DNA of 64,000 nt from Hwanghaeella sp965227365. GTDB lineage: Bacteria > Pseudomonadota > Alphaproteobacteria > UBA8366 > Aestuariispiraceae. The notes under the pieces were generated by a model, which made no database searches, was not told the DNA's origin, and saw nothing but the letters and a program-made list of their open reading frames with translations. Below are positions 16,054 through 24,661 of the stretch, piece by piece. Positions within the stretch are counted from its first letter, which is position 1, and each line of letters starts with the position of its first letter. The translations under genes and the position numbers were made by a program. The DNA lies in the NCBI RefSeq assembly GCF_965227365.1, contig NZ_OZ245754.1, positions 2,728,001 to 2,792,000 on the forward strand, read 5' to 3'.

Positions 16054-16842
16054 ATGACGGACGCCGCGAACAAGCCGGGCACGGGTCAGGTTCCCGCCCT
16101 GCCCCCGATTTTTACGCCGATCCTGGCCGGCCCGACGGAATCGCCGCTCGACCTCGCCCTGGCCGCGGTGGACCGGGAGGAAGATGCCACCGGCACCGTC
16201 GTGGTCGCCGATCGCGCCGATATCGCCGATGCAGCCTTCATCCTTGGCCCAGATCGCCCCTTGATGGACGCATTGAAGGTCGTCCATGTGATGATGGTAT
16301 CGGTCAATGACGCGTTGGGGTCGATCATCCCGCCGCAGATCGCCATTACCTTCGGCTGGCCGGATAGGATCATGATCAACGGGGCGTTGGCCGGCGGTTT
16401 GCGCCTGACCCTGCCCGAGGAAATCGGACCGGACTCGGCAAAGGCGGATCCCGTGCCGGACTGGATGATCCTGCGGGTCACCATCGACGTGCTGGGTGAG
16501 CCCACGAGCGACGCCTTGGGCAAGCCGGTGGAGCGAACCTCGCTGATGCACGAAGGCTGCGTCGATGTCGCCCCGACCCTGATCGTGGAGAGCATCGCGC
16601 GGCATTTCCTGAGCTGGGTTTCGAAATGGGAAACCGATGGATTCGATCCGGTGCGCAATGCCTGGGACGGCCGCGCCGAGGGTTACCAGGAAAAAGTCGC
16701 CTTCAAACTGCCCGCCGGCTCGATAAAGGGACGGTTGCTGGGCTTGGACGAGGACGGCGGCTTGATGGTGAGCCGCGACGGCAAGAAGCGCCGAGCCCCA
16801 TTGCGGTGGCTGCTGCAGGGTGCAAGCTGGAACGAGAAATAA
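16054..16842 (+). CDS. Biotin/lipoate protein ligase-like protein, catalytic motif eroded
   Basis: The 262-residue protein has a BPL/LplA-like domain followed by a BPL-C/DUF4444-like tail (GSIKGRLLGLDEDGGLMVSR). The segment FGWPDRIMINGALAGGLRL aligns by eye with the BirA motif KWPNDL...KLAGIL, but the catalytic Lys is Gly and the Asn is gone, and I see no GRGRRG loop. It may bind rather than activate a carboxylate, or do different chemistry. It heads the run with DUF6505, DUF6352 and DUF6494, a set repeatedly found beside alphaproteobacterial FDH genes as far as I recall. Confidence 0.75.
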   Translation: MTDAANKPGTGQVPALPPIFTPILAGPTESPLDLALAAVDREEDATGTVVVADRADIADAAFILGPDRPLMDALKVVHVMMVSVNDALGSIIPPQIAITFGWPDRIMINGALAGGLRLTLPEEIGPDSAKADPVPDWMILRVTIDVLGEPTSDALGKPVERTSLMHEGCVDVAPTLIVESIARHFLSWVSKWETDGFDPVRNAWDGRAEGYQEKVAFKLPAGSIKGRLLGLDEDGGLMVSRDGKKRRAPLRWLLQGASWNEK

Positions 16843-16851
16843 CAGACAGTG

Positions 16852-17385
16852 ATGACTGACGCACAATCCGCCTCCGCCGGAGGTTCCACGAAACTGCCGA
16901 AGACCATGCGGCTCGATCAGTCCGACGAGTATGCCTTCGAAAGCGCTGCCCCGGCCGGTGAATGGGCAATCCCCGGCGGGTTTGAATTCGCCGGCGCCGA
17001 TCCGGATGCGATGACCTCTAAACAGCGCCTGGCCTTCGGTCAGGGTTTCCTGGGGCTCGGCGGGTTCGGCCGCTCGACCCTGGCCGTCGTCTCAACCGCC
17101 ACGCCGGCGGAACGCGATGAGGCCGTGGCGCAATTGGCCCGCCACCTGATCGACGCCTATGGGGCGCCCTCCGAGGAAGCGGCCCGTCAGGCCGCAGAGC
17201 TGGAGATCGCCTTCGCGGAAGAACTCTGCGAGGGCCAGGCGGTCGGCCGCTTGCTGATGGTCGAACGGGAGATCGAGGACGGCCAGATCATCGAACGCTT
17301 CCGAACCGCAGCCCGGCCGGACAAGTTGGACCATACGAAGATCTGGACCCTGGTGCCGGATGATGAGAACGGGAACGACGCATGA
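16852..17385 (+). CDS. DUF6505 family protein
   Basis: This is a soluble 177-residue protein with no signal peptide, membrane segment or Cys-rich motif; it is acidic with a central EDLCEGQAVGRLLMVEREIEDG-like helical region (my reading near residues 120-145). Function is unknown. The start is ATG 16852, nine bases after the ligase-like gene; it overlaps DUF6352 by ATGA. The tight spacing says that it works with its neighbours, probably in cytoplasmic FDH maturation or regulation. Confidence 0.72.
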   Translation: MTDAQSASAGGSTKLPKTMRLDQSDEYAFESAAPAGEWAIPGGFEFAGADPDAMTSKQRLAFGQGFLGLGGFGRSTLAVVSTATPAERDEAVAQLARHLIDAYGAPSEEAARQAAELEIAFAEELCEGQAVGRLLMVEREIEDGQIIERFRTAARPDKLDHTKIWTLVPDDENGNDA

Positions 17386-18395
17386 TGGATTTTTGGCGTA
17401 CCAGCGGCTTCCACATTCTGGAGCGAACCCCGGAAGGCCGCCTTGCGGTTACCGACGACTATTGCCGAGCCTTCTGGCGACGGCCGGAGGTCGCGCCGGT
17501 GGATGAATCCTGCGACGCGGAGCGGGCGCTGCACGCGGCGATGCTGGAGACCCCGACGGCGGAACCGGATGCGGCCCGCCTCGCCGAGTTCAAGGACAAG
17601 GACGCCGCGGACAATTTCCGCATTCTCAGCGGCTTCCTGCGTGACTTGAAAGCGGCAGGCACGTTGGAGGATTACTACCTTGCTCTTTTCCGGGGCGGTC
17701 GGATCGCCATTCCGCCACTGTTCATCGACCAGATGGCTCATGCCCTGACGCGGAACGTTCTGGACGGTGTCGCCAACCCACTGCAAGCGCGCGCCGGGGA
17801 GCTCTTTTTCCGGTCGCAGCGCACGACCATCGACGACGGCGCCATCATGATGGCCGACGAGGATACGGTCGAGATGTATTCCCAGACCGGCGGATTCGGT
17901 GACCTCGGCCGCTTGCTGATGGAAGGTCAGACCGCCCTGCGCGAAGTCACGCTGGACGTTCTGACCGAGGAAAACTGCGATCTGTATTGGGATCGATCCG
18001 ACCGCTTCGACACGGTGTTGGACATTACCTTCCCGCGCCCCGGCCTGGATGCGCTATGCCGCGCCATGGAGGTCTGGATCGGGCATTTCCTGGGACTGGA
18101 AACGCGCATCCACCCGGTGCAATCGATCCGTGACGAGCGTTGGCGCTGGCATGTCGGCCTGGACACCACATCGACCGGGATCCTGAACGCGCTGTATAAT
18201 GGCGAGGACGTGCCGGAGGAACGCATGGCCCGATTGCTCAGCCTGTTCCGGCTGGAGATCAAGGACCAGGCGCTGGTCTTGGACGACGTTGCCGGCAAGC
18301 CGGTCTATCTCGGCCTCGCCATGGACGAGACCAACCGGGTCCAGATGAAGCCGCAGAACCTGCTGGTGAACCTGCCGCTGAAAACGGCTGGCTGA
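17382..18395 (+). CDS. DUF6352 family protein
   Basis: The 337-residue soluble protein begins MMDFWRTSGFHILERTPEG and contains RWRWHVGLDTTSTGILNALYNGEDV and LFRLEIKDQALVLDDVAG. There is no catalytic motif, signal or transmembrane helix that I recognise. It is cotranslated with DUF6505 through a 4-bp overlap. Function is unknown; position in the operon suggests an FDH accessory role. Confidence 0.75.
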   Translation: MMDFWRTSGFHILERTPEGRLAVTDDYCRAFWRRPEVAPVDESCDAERALHAAMLETPTAEPDAARLAEFKDKDAADNFRILSGFLRDLKAAGTLEDYYLALFRGGRIAIPPLFIDQMAHALTRNVLDGVANPLQARAGELFFRSQRTTIDDGAIMMADEDTVEMYSQTGGFGDLGRLLMEGQTALREVTLDVLTEENCDLYWDRSDRFDTVLDITFPRPGLDALCRAMEVWIGHFLGLETRIHPVQSIRDERWRWHVGLDTTSTGILNALYNGEDVPEERMARLLSLFRLEIKDQALVLDDVAGKPVYLGLAMDETNRVQMKPQNLLVNLPLKTAG

Positions 18396-18427
18396 CGTAA
18401 CACGCTGAAACAAGGGAAGGAAAACAG

Positions 18428-18631
18428 ATGAACGAAGATGCCTTCAACATGTCGATCCGGAAATTCCTGAAGAAGGTCGGTGTGACCTCGCAGCGGGAAA
18501 TCGAAACCGCCGTCCGCGCGGCCAGCGATGCCGGCAAAATCGGCAACGGGCCGCTGAAAGCCCAGGTCCGCCTGACCGTAAACGGCGTCGACCTGGACGT
18601 CACCATCGATGGGGAAATCGAAATCGGGTGA
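18428..18631 (+). CDS. DUF6494 family small protein
   Basis: This 67-residue cytoplasmic protein has an N-terminal amphipathic helix (FNMSIRKFLKKVGVTSQREI) and a C-terminal beta hairpin (QVRLTVNGVDLDVTIDGEI). AAGGA precedes the ATG by six bases. Size and pattern match DUF6494. It has no cysteine. Its function is unknown; the Lys-rich N terminus and acidic C terminus might suit a protein-protein adaptor. Confidence 0.75.
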   Translation: MNEDAFNMSIRKFLKKVGVTSQREIETAVRAASDAGKIGNGPLKAQVRLTVNGVDLDVTIDGEIEIG

Positions 18632-18667
18632 CCGGACCCGGCGCCTATTCGGCTTGGAGTGGGAAAC

Positions 18668-19048
18668 ATGTCCGACGAAATCGTCAGGGTTTTCGAGCGT
18701 CTGCCGGCGCTCTTCGCTCTCTCTGAGCCTCTTGTCCGGCGCTCAGCGCGGGCGTGCTTCGTCCTGCTGCTTGAGGCCGGGACGGACAAACGGCGCCTGA
18801 AACTTGAACCCGGCGCGCTGACAGTGCAGACGGCGGATGGACCGATGGCCGGTTGGGACGTCGCTTTGCGTGCCGGACCCGATGCCTGGATCGACCATTG
18901 GTCACCTCTTCCGCCGCCCAGCGCGTCCGACATTCTGGGTATGCAGCGCCATGGGCGGATGAAGATCGAAGGCGACTTCCTGCCGTTGATGCAGCATTTG
19001 CAACTGGTGAAGGACATTCTGGCCCTGCCGAGGGGGTCCGTGTCATGA
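18668..19048 (+). CDS. SCP2-like lipid/sterol-binding domain protein
   Basis: ATG 18668 has GGAG eight bases upstream, giving 126 residues. The pattern LKLEPGALTVQTADGPMAGWDVALRAGPDAW followed by a DILGMQRHGRMKIEGD...LMQHLQLVKDIL tail is that of the SCP2 fold, which binds hydrophobic ligands. It overlaps the following hydrolase by ATGA. A role with the hydrolase on an acyl or hydrophobic small molecule is plausible but not shown. Confidence 0.68.
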   Translation: MSDEIVRVFERLPALFALSEPLVRRSARACFVLLLEAGTDKRRLKLEPGALTVQTADGPMAGWDVALRAGPDAWIDHWSPLPPPSASDILGMQRHGRMKIEGDFLPLMQHLQLVKDILALPRGSVS

Positions 19049-19890
19049 GTGCCGCATTCGACCCCATCATCGGCCGTTACCTGCGTCTGGACATCGGCGG
19101 CGAACCGCACCGGCTTTATGTCGAGGAAGCGGGCCAGGGCATTCCCCTCCTTTGCCTGCACACGGCCGGCGCGGACGGGCGGCAGTATCGCGGGCTGATG
19201 CTGGATGAGAATGTCACGAAGAACTTCCGGGTCATCGCCTTCGACATGCCCTGGCACGGCAAGTCGAGCCCGCCGGAAGGCTATCAGGACCGGGAATACA
19301 AGCTGAGTACGGCGGATTATGTCGGGCAGATCCTGGCGGTCTGCGACGCACTGGAACTCGACCGCCCGGTGGTGCTGGGCTGTTCCATCGGCGGGCGCAT
19401 CGTCCTGCAACTCGCCGCCGACCATCCGGACCGATTCCGCTGGCTGATCGGCGCGCAGGGCGCGGCCTGGCAGGCGCCCTGGTACGATACCGACTGGCTG
19501 AACCGCCCGGACGTGCATGGCGGTGAGGTCTGCGCCGCCCTGATCTCCGGCCTCGTCGCCCCAGGCGGCCCGCCGGCTGACCGGCACGAGACCCTGTGGC
19601 ACTACATGCAGGGCGGTCCCGGCATCTTCAAAGGCGACCTGTGGTTCTACCGGGTCGACGGCGACCTGCGCGACACCATCAAACGGATCGACACAAAGCG
19701 CTGCCCGCTGACCTTGATGGCGGGCGTCTACGACTTCTCCTGCCGGCCCGAAGACATGCAGGCCACCGCCGACGCCATACCCGGCTGTGAAGCGATCTGG
19801 ATGGAAGGCCTCGGCCATTTCCCGATGAGTGAGAATTACGAGCGGTTTGCGGAGTACCTGCGCCCGGTATTAGGAAAGATAGCTGGTTGA
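19045..19890 (+). CDS. Alpha/beta hydrolase
   Basis: The 281-residue enzyme has an alpha/beta-hydrolase fold: oxyanion region LLCLHTAG, nucleophile Ser114 in GCSIGG, acid Asp in MAGVYDFSCRP and His in EGLGHFPMSE. The substrate is unknown; carboxylester, C-C bond or thioester cleavage are all possible. It is the last gene of the plus-strand DUF operon, starting within the stop of the SCP2-like gene. Confidence 0.85.
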   Translation: MSAAFDPIIGRYLRLDIGGEPHRLYVEEAGQGIPLLCLHTAGADGRQYRGLMLDENVTKNFRVIAFDMPWHGKSSPPEGYQDREYKLSTADYVGQILAVCDALELDRPVVLGCSIGGRIVLQLAADHPDRFRWLIGAQGAAWQAPWYDTDWLNRPDVHGGEVCAALISGLVAPGGPPADRHETLWHYMQGGPGIFKGDLWFYRVDGDLRDTIKRIDTKRCPLTLMAGVYDFSCRPEDMQATADAIPGCEAIWMEGLGHFPMSENYERFAEYLRPVLGKIAG

Positions 19891-19922
19891 GAAATTCGAA
19901 TTGACCCGGACGCCGTGCCGGT

Positions 19923-20288
19923 TCATTCGAACACAAGCCCCAGATCCTTCCGTTTCTTCTTCGACAAGCCCGACGCCACAATCCGGTGACTTTCGGTGAG
20001 GTATAGTTTCAGGCCTTCGTCGTCGAGGCCGGGTTCTTCGTAGTGCTGGATCCATTTCATGCCGCGCGACGCCAGATAGGGTGCGGGGCGGAGACCCGGC
20101 ATCTCCTGGAGGATTTCGTAGGAGAGGTCCGAGGTCTTGAAGGTGATGCCGACGCTACCGTCCTTGTCCCAGCCGCCGATGGCGAAGACCTTGCCGCCGA
20201 CCTTCCAGACATGCGACCCGCCCCATTGGCAGACATAGGTCGTCGCCGGCAGGCTGCCACAGAACGCGTTGTATTCCTCGTAGGTCAT
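19923..20288 (-). CDS. MmcQ/YjbR family protein
   Basis: From ATG 20288 (GGGGGA six bases upstream) the product is 121 residues. It has the YjbR pattern: FCGSLPATTYVCQWGGSHVWKVGGKVFA, then a GITFKTSD segment and PGLRPAPYLASRGMKWIQ. YjbR proteins adopt a CyaY-like fold with double wings and have been suggested to bind DNA, but their role is not established. It is convergent with the hydrolase, with 32 bp between the stops. Confidence 0.85.
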   Translation of the reverse strand: MTYEEYNAFCGSLPATTYVCQWGGSHVWKVGGKVFAIGGWDKDGSVGITFKTSDLSYEILQEMPGLRPAPYLASRGMKWIQHYEEPGLDDEGLKLYLTESHRIVASGLSKKKRKDLGLVFE

Positions 20289-20334
20289 GGCCGTCCCCCT
20301 TCCCGTCATAGAATTGGGGTGGAGGTCGCCGAAC

Positions 20335-20997
20335 TCAAGTTTCCTCCCGCACCAGCGGGACGGAAAGGTAATGACCGAATTCCTCGCCCAGATTGCAACT
20401 GACGCGCGCATGCACGGCACCCTGCCGGTCGAGGAAGCGGAAACTGGCGGACGCACTGAAAATGCCTTCGTGCCAGATATTCGGATGGATATACAGGCCG
20501 CGCGTGCCGTCGCACCAGAGCGCGATCACGTTCTCCGGCTTAAGATCATCCCCCGGCAGGGCGACGGGCACCACGAAGGGCTTGTTTTCCAGCGGATAGA
20601 AAAGCTGGCCGCCGTCAGGATGGTAGTTCATGTGCCAGAGCAGCACCTGGTCGCGCGGCACCGTGCGCGAATGTTCTGAGGCCTCCTGCGGGTCGCGGCT
20701 CCAACCCAGAACGTAATAGCCGTGCACGGCTTCGTTCCGCCCGAACAGCACGTCTCCTTCCCATTCACAGGTGAATATCCCTTCTACCGTTCCCCCTTCG
20801 TCGCCGCTATCCTCATCCACCGGACGCCAGCCCTGGGCCGGCCAACGGGTGATTTCGATATCGAACAATCCGGGATCGTCAACCAGGGCGCCGTATCCTT
20901 TGACGCTCTCTTCCGTCGCCACCACCAGGGGAACCTGAATCAACGGTAGTGACGGTTTATCCGACGCCTTGAATATGTATTGGGGGATTTCGCTCAT
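20335..20997 (-). CDS. Ureidoglycolate lyase-like protein
   Basis: The C-terminal 140 residues carry the ureidoglycolate hydrolase/lyase (AllA-type cupin) pattern: LLWHMNYHPDGGQLFYPLENKPFVVPVALPG and GLYIHPNIWHEG, with the metal-binding His residues. The family releases urea from ureidoglycolate to give glyoxylate. At 220 residues it is longer than the usual 160-170 because of an N-terminal extension, and no other allantoin gene is nearby, so the substrate could differ. It lies 46 bp upstream of the YjbR gene on the same strand. Confidence 0.72.
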   Translation of the reverse strand: MSEIPQYIFKASDKPSLPLIQVPLVVATEESVKGYGALVDDPGLFDIEITRWPAQGWRPVDEDSGDEGGTVEGIFTCEWEGDVLFGRNEAVHGYYVLGWSRDPQEASEHSRTVPRDQVLLWHMNYHPDGGQLFYPLENKPFVVPVALPGDDLKPENVIALWCDGTRGLYIHPNIWHEGIFSASASFRFLDRQGAVHARVSCNLGEEFGHYLSVPLVREET

Positions 20998-21181
20998 CCT
21001 TGAGGCAATCTCGTATCGATCTTGTTTTGTTGCATATTTAAGACATCGCTTCGCCCCTTGCCAGACCGACAAAGGGCAGATTTGTCACATTGGCAAATGG
21101 CCCAACCCTGGCGTAATGATAGGAATTAGACGCATTTTACCCACCAGCTCATCCACCGGCGATCGGACCATCCGGAATACC

Positions 21182-21583
21182 ATGAAACGGCTTCGGCAAA
21201 TTCGCAGTCTGGCATTGGTGCCGGCAGTCTTCTGGCTGCTGATCCAGATGTCGATGACCGGCGTTGCCGCGGCCCCGGTGTCCTCAATCGGCGGACCGGA
21301 CGACCTCGGCTGGAAAGCCCTGGGGTTGGAACAGGTTGCGATCTGCTCGCCGGACGGAACGGTCACCCTGGACGCCGGGGCAAACGGAAGCAGCGGCCAG
21401 CCGCATGCCTCGCATTGCGAATGGTGCCAGGCCTTCGGATCGATCACCGCGCCACCCGTTCCGGACACCACCGCCACAGCGACCCAGTATTCATTACCAG
21501 TCAAATATCGTCTCGCCGCTGCCCGCGCTGTCCAGCGCGATGGCATCCAAACCGGCTTTAGCTGCCGCGCCCCACCCGCTTGA
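21182..21583 (+). CDS. DUF2946-like secreted Cys/His protein
   Basis: From ATG 21182 the 133-residue product has an N-terminal hydrophobic signal (SLALVPAVFWLLIQMSMTG) and a mature part with one conserved-looking metal or redox motif, ASHCEWCQAF, followed by a Pro/Thr-rich segment. This pattern is that of DUF2946, often next to metal-uptake genes. The ATG is not preceded by a good ribosome-binding site, so the start could be 21116. It is 86 bp upstream of the FecB-like gene. Confidence 0.6.
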   Translation: MKRLRQIRSLALVPAVFWLLIQMSMTGVAAAPVSSIGGPDDLGWKALGLEQVAICSPDGTVTLDAGANGSSGQPHASHCEWCQAFGSITAPPVPDTTATATQYSLPVKYRLAAARAVQRDGIQTGFSCRAPPA

Positions 21584-21669
21584 ACAGCACTGACCAGAAA
21601 TAAACCGCCGCCCCTTCCGGAAACAGACCGAGGGCGGTGACCCTGTGCTTGTTCAAGAAGGACTTTTTC

Positions 21670-22773
21670 ATGTCGTACAAACTTGTTCACGGCATCGCCG
21701 CCGCGGCGATCGCCCTGACCCTTTTCGTCGCCACCAAGGCACATGCCGCCACCATCACCGACGTTGCCGGCAGAACCTTAGTGGTACCGGACGACCCGCA
21801 ACGTGTCCTGCTCGGTTTCTATTTCGAGGATTTCTTCGCCATCGTCGGGCCGAAAGCCTACGACCGCGTCGTCGCCATTTCGAAGGACACCTGGCATGGC
21901 TGGCGGAACCTGCAATGGAAAGCCTATTCGAAGACAACCCCGCGAATAGAGGAACTGATCGACATCGGCGAGGTCGAAAGCGGAAGTTTCTCCGTTGAAG
22001 CCGCAATCGCCGCCAAACCGGACGTCGCTATCGTCGCCGCCTGGCAGTTCAACATGATGGGCGACGCGGTCGCCAAGATGGAAGCGGCCGGCATCCCGGT
22101 CGTGGTCGTCGATTACAACGCCCAGACGGTCGAGAGACATGTCGCCTCCACCCTGGTGATCGGCACGGTGATGGGCGCCGAGGACCGGGCCCGACGATTG
22201 GCGGACGAATATGCGGACGCGGTCGCCGAGGTGAAGGCCCGTGTGGCCGCCGCCAAGGGCCCTAGGAAGAAGGTCTATGTGGAACTCGGCAATAAAGGCG
22301 CGGACGAACCCGGCAACAGCTATGGCGACGTGATGTGGGGCGGCGTGATCGCGGCCGCAGGCGGACAGAACATCGCCAGCGGCCAGATCGCCGAATGGGG
22401 CGTGTTGAGCCCTGAATACGTCCTTGGCCAGAACCCGGATGTCGTGCTGCTGGCCGGGTCCGGCTGGGCCAATCGGGACAAGGCGGTGCTGATAGGGCCG
22501 GGGGTCGATCCAGCCATCACCCATGACCGCATGCGCCCCTATCTGGGTCGCGCCGGCTGGGCCAACATGGCGGCAGTCAAGGCGGGTGAGGTGCATGCCA
22601 TCTATCACGGCGGTGCGCGGACCCTCTACGACTATGCGTATCTGCAATACATCGCCAAGGTCCTCTATCCGGAGGCCTTCGCCGATATCGACCCGCAGGA
22701 GACGCTGAAACGTTTCTTCAGCACCTATCTGCCGATCGAAGCGGACGGCACTTACATGACGCGGCTGCCGTGA
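21670..22773 (+). CDS. FecB/BtuF-type periplasmic binding protein
   Basis: ATG 21670 has AAGGA seven bases upstream and starts a signal peptide (LVHGIAAAAIALTLFVATKAHAA). The 367-residue protein is a class III (helical backbone) binding protein, with TDVAGRTLVVPDDPQRVL at its N terminus and AIAAKPDVAIVAAW and VLGQNPDVVLLAGSGW later. Members bind ferric siderophores, haem, cobalamin or, in the MolA group, molybdate/tungstate. The ligand is unknown. The operon lies inside the FDH island, so a metal for FDH is possible. Confidence 0.85.
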   Translation: MSYKLVHGIAAAAIALTLFVATKAHAATITDVAGRTLVVPDDPQRVLLGFYFEDFFAIVGPKAYDRVVAISKDTWHGWRNLQWKAYSKTTPRIEELIDIGEVESGSFSVEAAIAAKPDVAIVAAWQFNMMGDAVAKMEAAGIPVVVVDYNAQTVERHVASTLVIGTVMGAEDRARRLADEYADAVAEVKARVAAAKGPRKKVYVELGNKGADEPGNSYGDVMWGGVIAAAGGQNIASGQIAEWGVLSPEYVLGQNPDVVLLAGSGWANRDKAVLIGPGVDPAITHDRMRPYLGRAGWANMAAVKAGEVHAIYHGGARTLYDYAYLQYIAKVLYPEAFADIDPQETLKRFFSTYLPIEADGTYMTRLP

Positions 22774-23867
22774 TGGATGCCGCCTTTCCGGAAAAGGACG
22801 CCCCTGCGGGGGCGTCCAGCGGAACCGCGACGGCACGAGAGCAAGGCGGATACCGCGCACTCATCGCCCGGCGTTTGGGCGCGCTCTTCGGCACCTGCAT
22901 GCTTCTCGCGGTTTCGTGTTTCGCGGATATACTGATCGGGCCCGCCTTCCTCGATGTGACGCAAGTCCTGGGGGCTCTGTTCCAACCCGGTTCAGCCGAT
23001 CAGACGGTCGCCGCCATCGTTCATATCATCCGACTACCGATGACCTGCATGGCCCTACTGGTCGGGGCGGCGCTCGGCATTGCCGGAACGCATATGCAGA
23101 CCATCCTGGGCAATCCGTTGGCCAGCCCTTACACGCTCGGATTTTCCGCCGCCGCCGGGTTCGGGGCTGCCGCCGCAATCCTGCTGGGGCTGGCGATCCC
23201 GTGGCTGCCGGATCTCACCATTCCTATCGCCGCCTTCGCGATGGCTGGCCTTGCCGCCGTCACCGTATACGGTTTCTCGCAACTGCGCGGCATGGGTGCA
23301 GACGTCATGGTGCTGGCCGGGATCGCGACCCTCTTCCTGTTCCAGTCTCTGCAATCGATGGTTCAATACCTGGCCTCGCCCGAAGTTCTGCAACAAATCG
23401 TCTTCTGGCTGTTCGGATCCATGCTGAAGGCGAATTGGACGAATGTTTCGATCACCGCCATCATCGTTCTGGCCGGCGCCGCGGCCCTGATACCCGACCT
23501 GTGGAAACTCACCGCGCTACGCCTCGGCGATGACCGGGCAGCCGCTATCGGCGTCGATGTCCGGCGCTTGCGCATGAAGGTGTTTGCCGTCGTGGCGCTG
23601 CTTACGGCCGGAGCCGTTTCCTTTGTCGGAACGATCGGGTTCGTCGGTCTTGTCGCACCGCATATCGCACGCATGCTGGTCGGTGAGGATCAACGCATTC
23701 TGGTGCCGATGGCCGCCGCGACCGGCGCGGTCATCTTGGTCGGCGCGTCAATCATCTCAAAACTGATCTCCCCCGGCACTGTGGTCCCGATCGGGATCGT
23801 GACGGCGGTGATCGGTGTTCCCTTCCTTTACTCCCTGATCCTCAACCGAAGCAGGAGGATATGGTGA
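22773..23867 (+). CDS. FecCD-type ABC transporter permease
   Basis: The 364-residue permease has the FecCD features: RLPMTCMALLVGAALGIAGTHMQTILGNPLASPYTLG, a GVDVRRLRMKVF coupling region and FVGTIGFVGLVAPHIARMLVGEDQR. About nine to ten transmembrane helices are visible. ATG 22773 shares one base with the upstream stop (TGATG). It forms the inner-membrane channel for the substrate delivered by the FecB-like protein. No TonB-dependent receptor gene is in the window. Confidence 0.92.
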   Translation: MDAAFPEKDAPAGASSGTATAREQGGYRALIARRLGALFGTCMLLAVSCFADILIGPAFLDVTQVLGALFQPGSADQTVAAIVHIIRLPMTCMALLVGAALGIAGTHMQTILGNPLASPYTLGFSAAAGFGAAAAILLGLAIPWLPDLTIPIAAFAMAGLAAVTVYGFSQLRGMGADVMVLAGIATLFLFQSLQSMVQYLASPEVLQQIVFWLFGSMLKANWTNVSITAIIVLAGAAALIPDLWKLTALRLGDDRAAAIGVDVRRLRMKVFAVVALLTAGAVSFVGTIGFVGLVAPHIARMLVGEDQRILVPMAAATGAVILVGASIISKLISPGTVVPIGIVTAVIGVPFLYSLILNRSRRIW

Positions 23868-24625
23868 CCCTGACGATCGACAATCTTGAAGCCGGATACG
23901 GGTCCGTCCCGGTCATCACCGGGGCCTCGGCCAGCGTTCCGTCCGGGGAATTGACGGTCCTGATCGGACCAAACGGCACGGGCAAGTCCACGTTACTGAA
24001 GGCCTTGGCGGGACTGGTCCAGTCAACCGGCAGGATTTCGATCCACGGGGCCGACCTCCCGATAGGGAAACGACGCGACACGGTCGCCTACATGCCGCAG
24101 GATACCGGCGCCTCGTCGTCGCTGACCGTTCTGGAAGTGGTGCTGCTGGGACGGTTGCGCTCCCTGGGGCTCACCGTTCCCGAAACTTTGTCGCGGGATG
24201 CCTCGCGAATGTTGCGGCGCTTCGGGATCGACGATCTGCAGGACCGAACGCTCGACGCCTTAAGCGGCGGCCAACGGCAATTGGTGTTCCTCGCCCAATC
24301 CCTGTTCCGCGCGCCACGCGTCCTACTGTTGGATGAACCAACGGCAGCCCTGGATCTTCGTCACCAATTGGTCGTACTAAACGCGGTGCGCGATCACGCC
24401 CGCGCACATGGCATCGTCGCAATCGCGGCTATGCACGACCTGGCCCTGGCGGCACAATTCGCTAATCGGATCATTTGCCTGAGCAGCGGCACCATCGCGG
24501 CGGAGGGCACGTCACGCGAGGTCCTGACGGAGGACAGGGTACGGTCGGTCTATGGCGTGGAAACCGCCATCGCGGACACGCCGGCAGGGTTCCTGAGCAT
24601 CACGCCGCTGCGCCCCTGCGCCTGA
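23861..24625 (+). CDS. FecE-type ABC transporter ATP-binding protein
   Basis: The 254-residue ATPase shows Walker A (GPNGTGKST), signature (LSGGQRQLV), Walker B (VLLLDEPTAALD) and the H-loop (MHDLALAAQ). AGGAGG lies two bases before the ATG and within the end of the permease gene, with a 7-bp overlap. It powers the FecBCD-like importer. Confidence 0.93.
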   Translation: MVTLTIDNLEAGYGSVPVITGASASVPSGELTVLIGPNGTGKSTLLKALAGLVQSTGRISIHGADLPIGKRRDTVAYMPQDTGASSSLTVLEVVLLGRLRSLGLTVPETLSRDASRMLRRFGIDDLQDRTLDALSGGQRQLVFLAQSLFRAPRVLLLDEPTAALDLRHQLVVLNAVRDHARAHGIVAIAAMHDLALAAQFANRIICLSSGTIAAEGTSREVLTEDRVRSVYGVETAIADTPAGFLSITPLRPCA

Positions 24626-24661
24626 CGGGCCGACGAAAGGTCGACATCGGGGCGTGATGTT

